Part shown: positions 62,766 to 64,000 of the stretch, one piece after another
Position numbering within the stretch: position 1 is the stretch's first letter
How the letters are laid out: each line of letters starts with the position of its first letter
NCBI GenBank assembly: GCA_008012315.1
Contig: SSEL01000024.1
Span: 56,208-120,207, forward strand
From: Rhodospirillaceae bacterium
GTDB taxonomy: Bacteria; Pseudomonadota; Alphaproteobacteria; Dongiales; Dongiaceae
DNA: 64,000 bases
Direction of reading: 5' to 3'
Position numbers and translations under genes: made by a program
The notes under the pieces: model-generated
The model's input: the letters and a program-made list of their open reading frames with translations, nothing else
The model's database searches: none
Told to the model about the DNA's origin: nothing

Positions 62766-63419
62766 ATGACATACCTGATGATTGCCATCGCTGTGTTGGT
62801 CGCTTTGTTTATGGGCTACAGAATGATGCGTAACCCACTGAAGATATCTGAGGCTTCTCCTACGGAGCCTGAACATAAACTTCACCCGTTATTCATTCTC
62901 TATCTCGAAAGCATTCCGTTGTCGATTTCAGAAGGCTTTGATACCTCCTGGAATGTTGTCGCTGGCGGATATGGGGCGGGCGCTTTGGTGGCGCTCGATG
63001 AAAGGAAAAAGCAGATTCTCGTGATAGAGAAGCGCGGCGGTAGTTCAAAGCCAAATTTCTTCAGGGGTGACTGGAGCAAGATCATTTCTGCTGAAGTGCG
63101 TCAAAACCAAAAGGTGATCGAAAAGGCGACTGGCATAGGCGCTCTTCCAGGTGCAATCGTCGGGGGCGTCGCGCTGGGGGGTGTCGGCATGGTCGCAGGC
63201 GCAGTTATCGGAAAGAAGGGGCGGAGTACAACGCAAAGCATCGAGACGGATCTCTACATCACGTTGAATGATTCTTCGTTGCCATCTGTGAAGTTGGCGT
63301 TCGGGAAGGATGACACTCTGGCCTTTGAGTGGATGGCGCGTTTGGATGCTGTGATGAGAACGGCGAAAGACCGATCAAGAGAAGAAGCCTATCAGAACAA
63401 CGGAGAGATTTCCGGCTGA
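62766..63419 (+). CDS. Membrane-anchored protein with glycine-zipper segment
   Basis: 217 residues. One N-terminal transmembrane helix (YLMIAIAVLVALFMGYRM), a soluble domain (GFDTSWNVVAGGYGAGALVA), and a Gly-rich hydrophobic zipper, about 121-148 (IGALPGAIVGGVALGGVGMV). Glycine zippers insert in or span membranes. Function unknown; superinfection exclusion is one possibility because of its place among accessory genes. Confidence 0.65.
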   Translation: MTYLMIAIAVLVALFMGYRMMRNPLKISEASPTEPEHKLHPLFILYLESIPLSISEGFDTSWNVVAGGYGAGALVALDERKKQILVIEKRGGSSKPNFFRGDWSKIISAEVRQNQKVIEKATGIGALPGAIVGGVALGGVGMVAGAVIGKKGRSTTQSIETDLYITLNDSSLPSVKLAFGKDDTLAFEWMARLDAVMRTAKDRSREEAYQNNGEISG

Positions 63420-63510
63420 GCAAGGATCCTCGCCGCGACCTCTATCTTGTGTGCGGATGACCCACTTAAGAGGATTTGCATCCTCCTTTCGACATGCCCC
63501 TGATTACCCT

Positions 63511-63534
63511 CCGCTTGGCGGTGCGGGTTTTTTT
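63511..63534 (+). terminator. Possible terminator
   Basis: CCGC-TTG-GCGG (63511-63521), with weaker outer pairing of CCC and GGG, is followed by seven Ts (63528-63534). It would end the rightward unit and overlaps the 3' end of the convergent DUF3606 gene. Confidence 0.5.
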
Positions 63535-63715
63535 ACGCGGTCTTGCCGAGATATCGGGCGATCGCGTCGGTCCGGCTTCCCACCTTGCTGACGGCTCGCT
63601 CGAGCTCTTCTTTCGAGACGCCCCACTTCTCGGTCCAATAACGGACCTCATAGTCTTCATTCATATTAACGGTGCGGCCGTCTTCCGGGGCTCGTTTGCT
63701 CTTGTCATCTGCCAT
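63533..63715 (-). CDS. DUF3606 protein
   Basis: 60 residues. NMNEDYEVRYWTEKWGVSKEELERAVSKVGSRTDAI is the DUF3606 motif of small proteins common in Hyphomicrobiales and other alphaproteobacteria. A perfect ribosome site (AAAGGAGGT) precedes the ATG at 63713-63715. The family is usually chromosomal, so this gene may mark host DNA or a carried cargo gene. Confidence 0.88.
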   Translation of the reverse strand: MADDKSKRAPEDGRTVNMNEDYEVRYWTEKWGVSKEELERAVSKVGSRTDAIARYLGKTA

Positions 63716-63866
63716 GCGACACCTCCTTTCACCACCGGTTAACTGCTTGCGGTCCGTTCGGTTCCTTTCCAGGACGGCGTACCGGTGAATGACCCAGAAT
63801 GCTTTCCTGGGGAACCAAATTGCGCCGTCCAAATTTCCGTGATCATCGGATTAAGGAGGGCTTCCC

Positions 63867-64000
63867 ATGACACGTCGCAAATTCGCGCTCGCGCTCATCG
63901 GCATGGCTTTTATTGCCAGCTGCGATAGAGACAAAACGCAACGGGCTCTGGACAAACAGCGCGAGGCGAATGAGCGAAACGGGGTGGATCCAGGTAATGG
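63867..64000 (+). CDS. Lipoprotein, cut by window edge
   Basis: Starts MTRRKFALALIGMAFIASCD after TAAGGAGGG; lipobox IASC predicts lipidation at Cys 19. The visible mature part is charged (RDKTQRALDKQREANERNG). The reading frame is open to the right edge, so its length is unknown. Confidence 0.65.
   Translation, partial: MTRRKFALALIGMAFIASCDRDKTQRALDKQREANERNGVDPGN

Noticed and set aside
1..64000. CRISPR array, insertion sequence, integrase or attachment site
   Set aside because: None was found on reading the window; the tRNA-Gly at 3916-3991 was considered as an attachment site, but no integrase lies beside it and no second copy of its 3' end was noticed.

Overview
The window is most of the genome of a temperate, contractile-tailed (myovirus-type) phage or prophage of an alphaproteobacterium. 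Base composition is high in GC. Several families typical of alphaproteobacteria and their phages are present: a carph-isopro type Cro-like protein, DUF6961, DUF3606, a Rap1a/Tai immunity fold and a SleB-type lysin. No integrase or attachment site was found. Genes run off both edges, so the element extends past the left edge and its right end is not visible. The last few kilobases may already be host or accessory DNA.

Layout. (1) 1-17.6 kb: a long leftward early operon with mostly ATGA-type overlaps. It carries a DHH phosphoesterase, a HerA-like ATPase, DUF1643, DUF3268, DUF3307 and ASCH proteins, RNase H, a RecE-like nuclease next to a probable annealing-type partner, a DnaQ-like exonuclease and many small zinc-binding proteins. 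Three small rightward units interrupt it. (2) 17.6-19.7 kb: the immunity region, with an XRE/S24 repressor, an exported protein of unknown role, and two promoters sharing an identical 20-bp operator. (3) 19.5-31.9 kb: a rightward operon for DNA metabolism: Cro-like protein, RuvC-like resolvase, ParB-like protein, GP88-like protein, helicase-methyltransferase fusion, DnaB and an initiator-type protein whose gene contains iteron-like dyads. A Rap1a-like gene is inserted on the other strand. (4) 32-57.9 kb: late genes in the usual order: initiator-like tRNA, terminase, portal, Mu F-like protein, protease/scaffold, decoration protein, capsid, neck, DUF3383 sheath, tube, tail chaperones with a frameshift signal, tape measure with a peptidoglycan hydrolase domain, a small Pam3-like baseplate and a tail fibre. 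(5) 57.9-60.4 kb: lysis genes and lipoproteins. (6) 60.7-64 kb: accessory genes: a BstA-like protein, an exported phospholipase-D-type nuclease, small exported proteins and DUF3606.

How it works together. The repressor probably holds both PL (near 17.72 kb) and PR (near 19.44 kb) off through the same operator, placed identically between the -35 and -10 boxes. PR would give a leaderless message for the Cro-like gene. Derepression would express leftward recombination and takeover genes and rightward replication genes, with DnaB loaded at a candidate origin inside the neighbouring initiator gene. Late genes follow the 32 kb terminator.

Most notable signals: a complete tRNA-Gly gene read in frame through the HerA-like coding sequence; the candidate origin; a slippery heptamer with correctly spaced hairpin in the tail chaperone gene; a tRNA-fMet-like element with a non-standard T-loop; and a ParB-like/GP88-like/helicase-methyltransferase module. 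All family names come from recognising sequence patterns by eye; no search was run.
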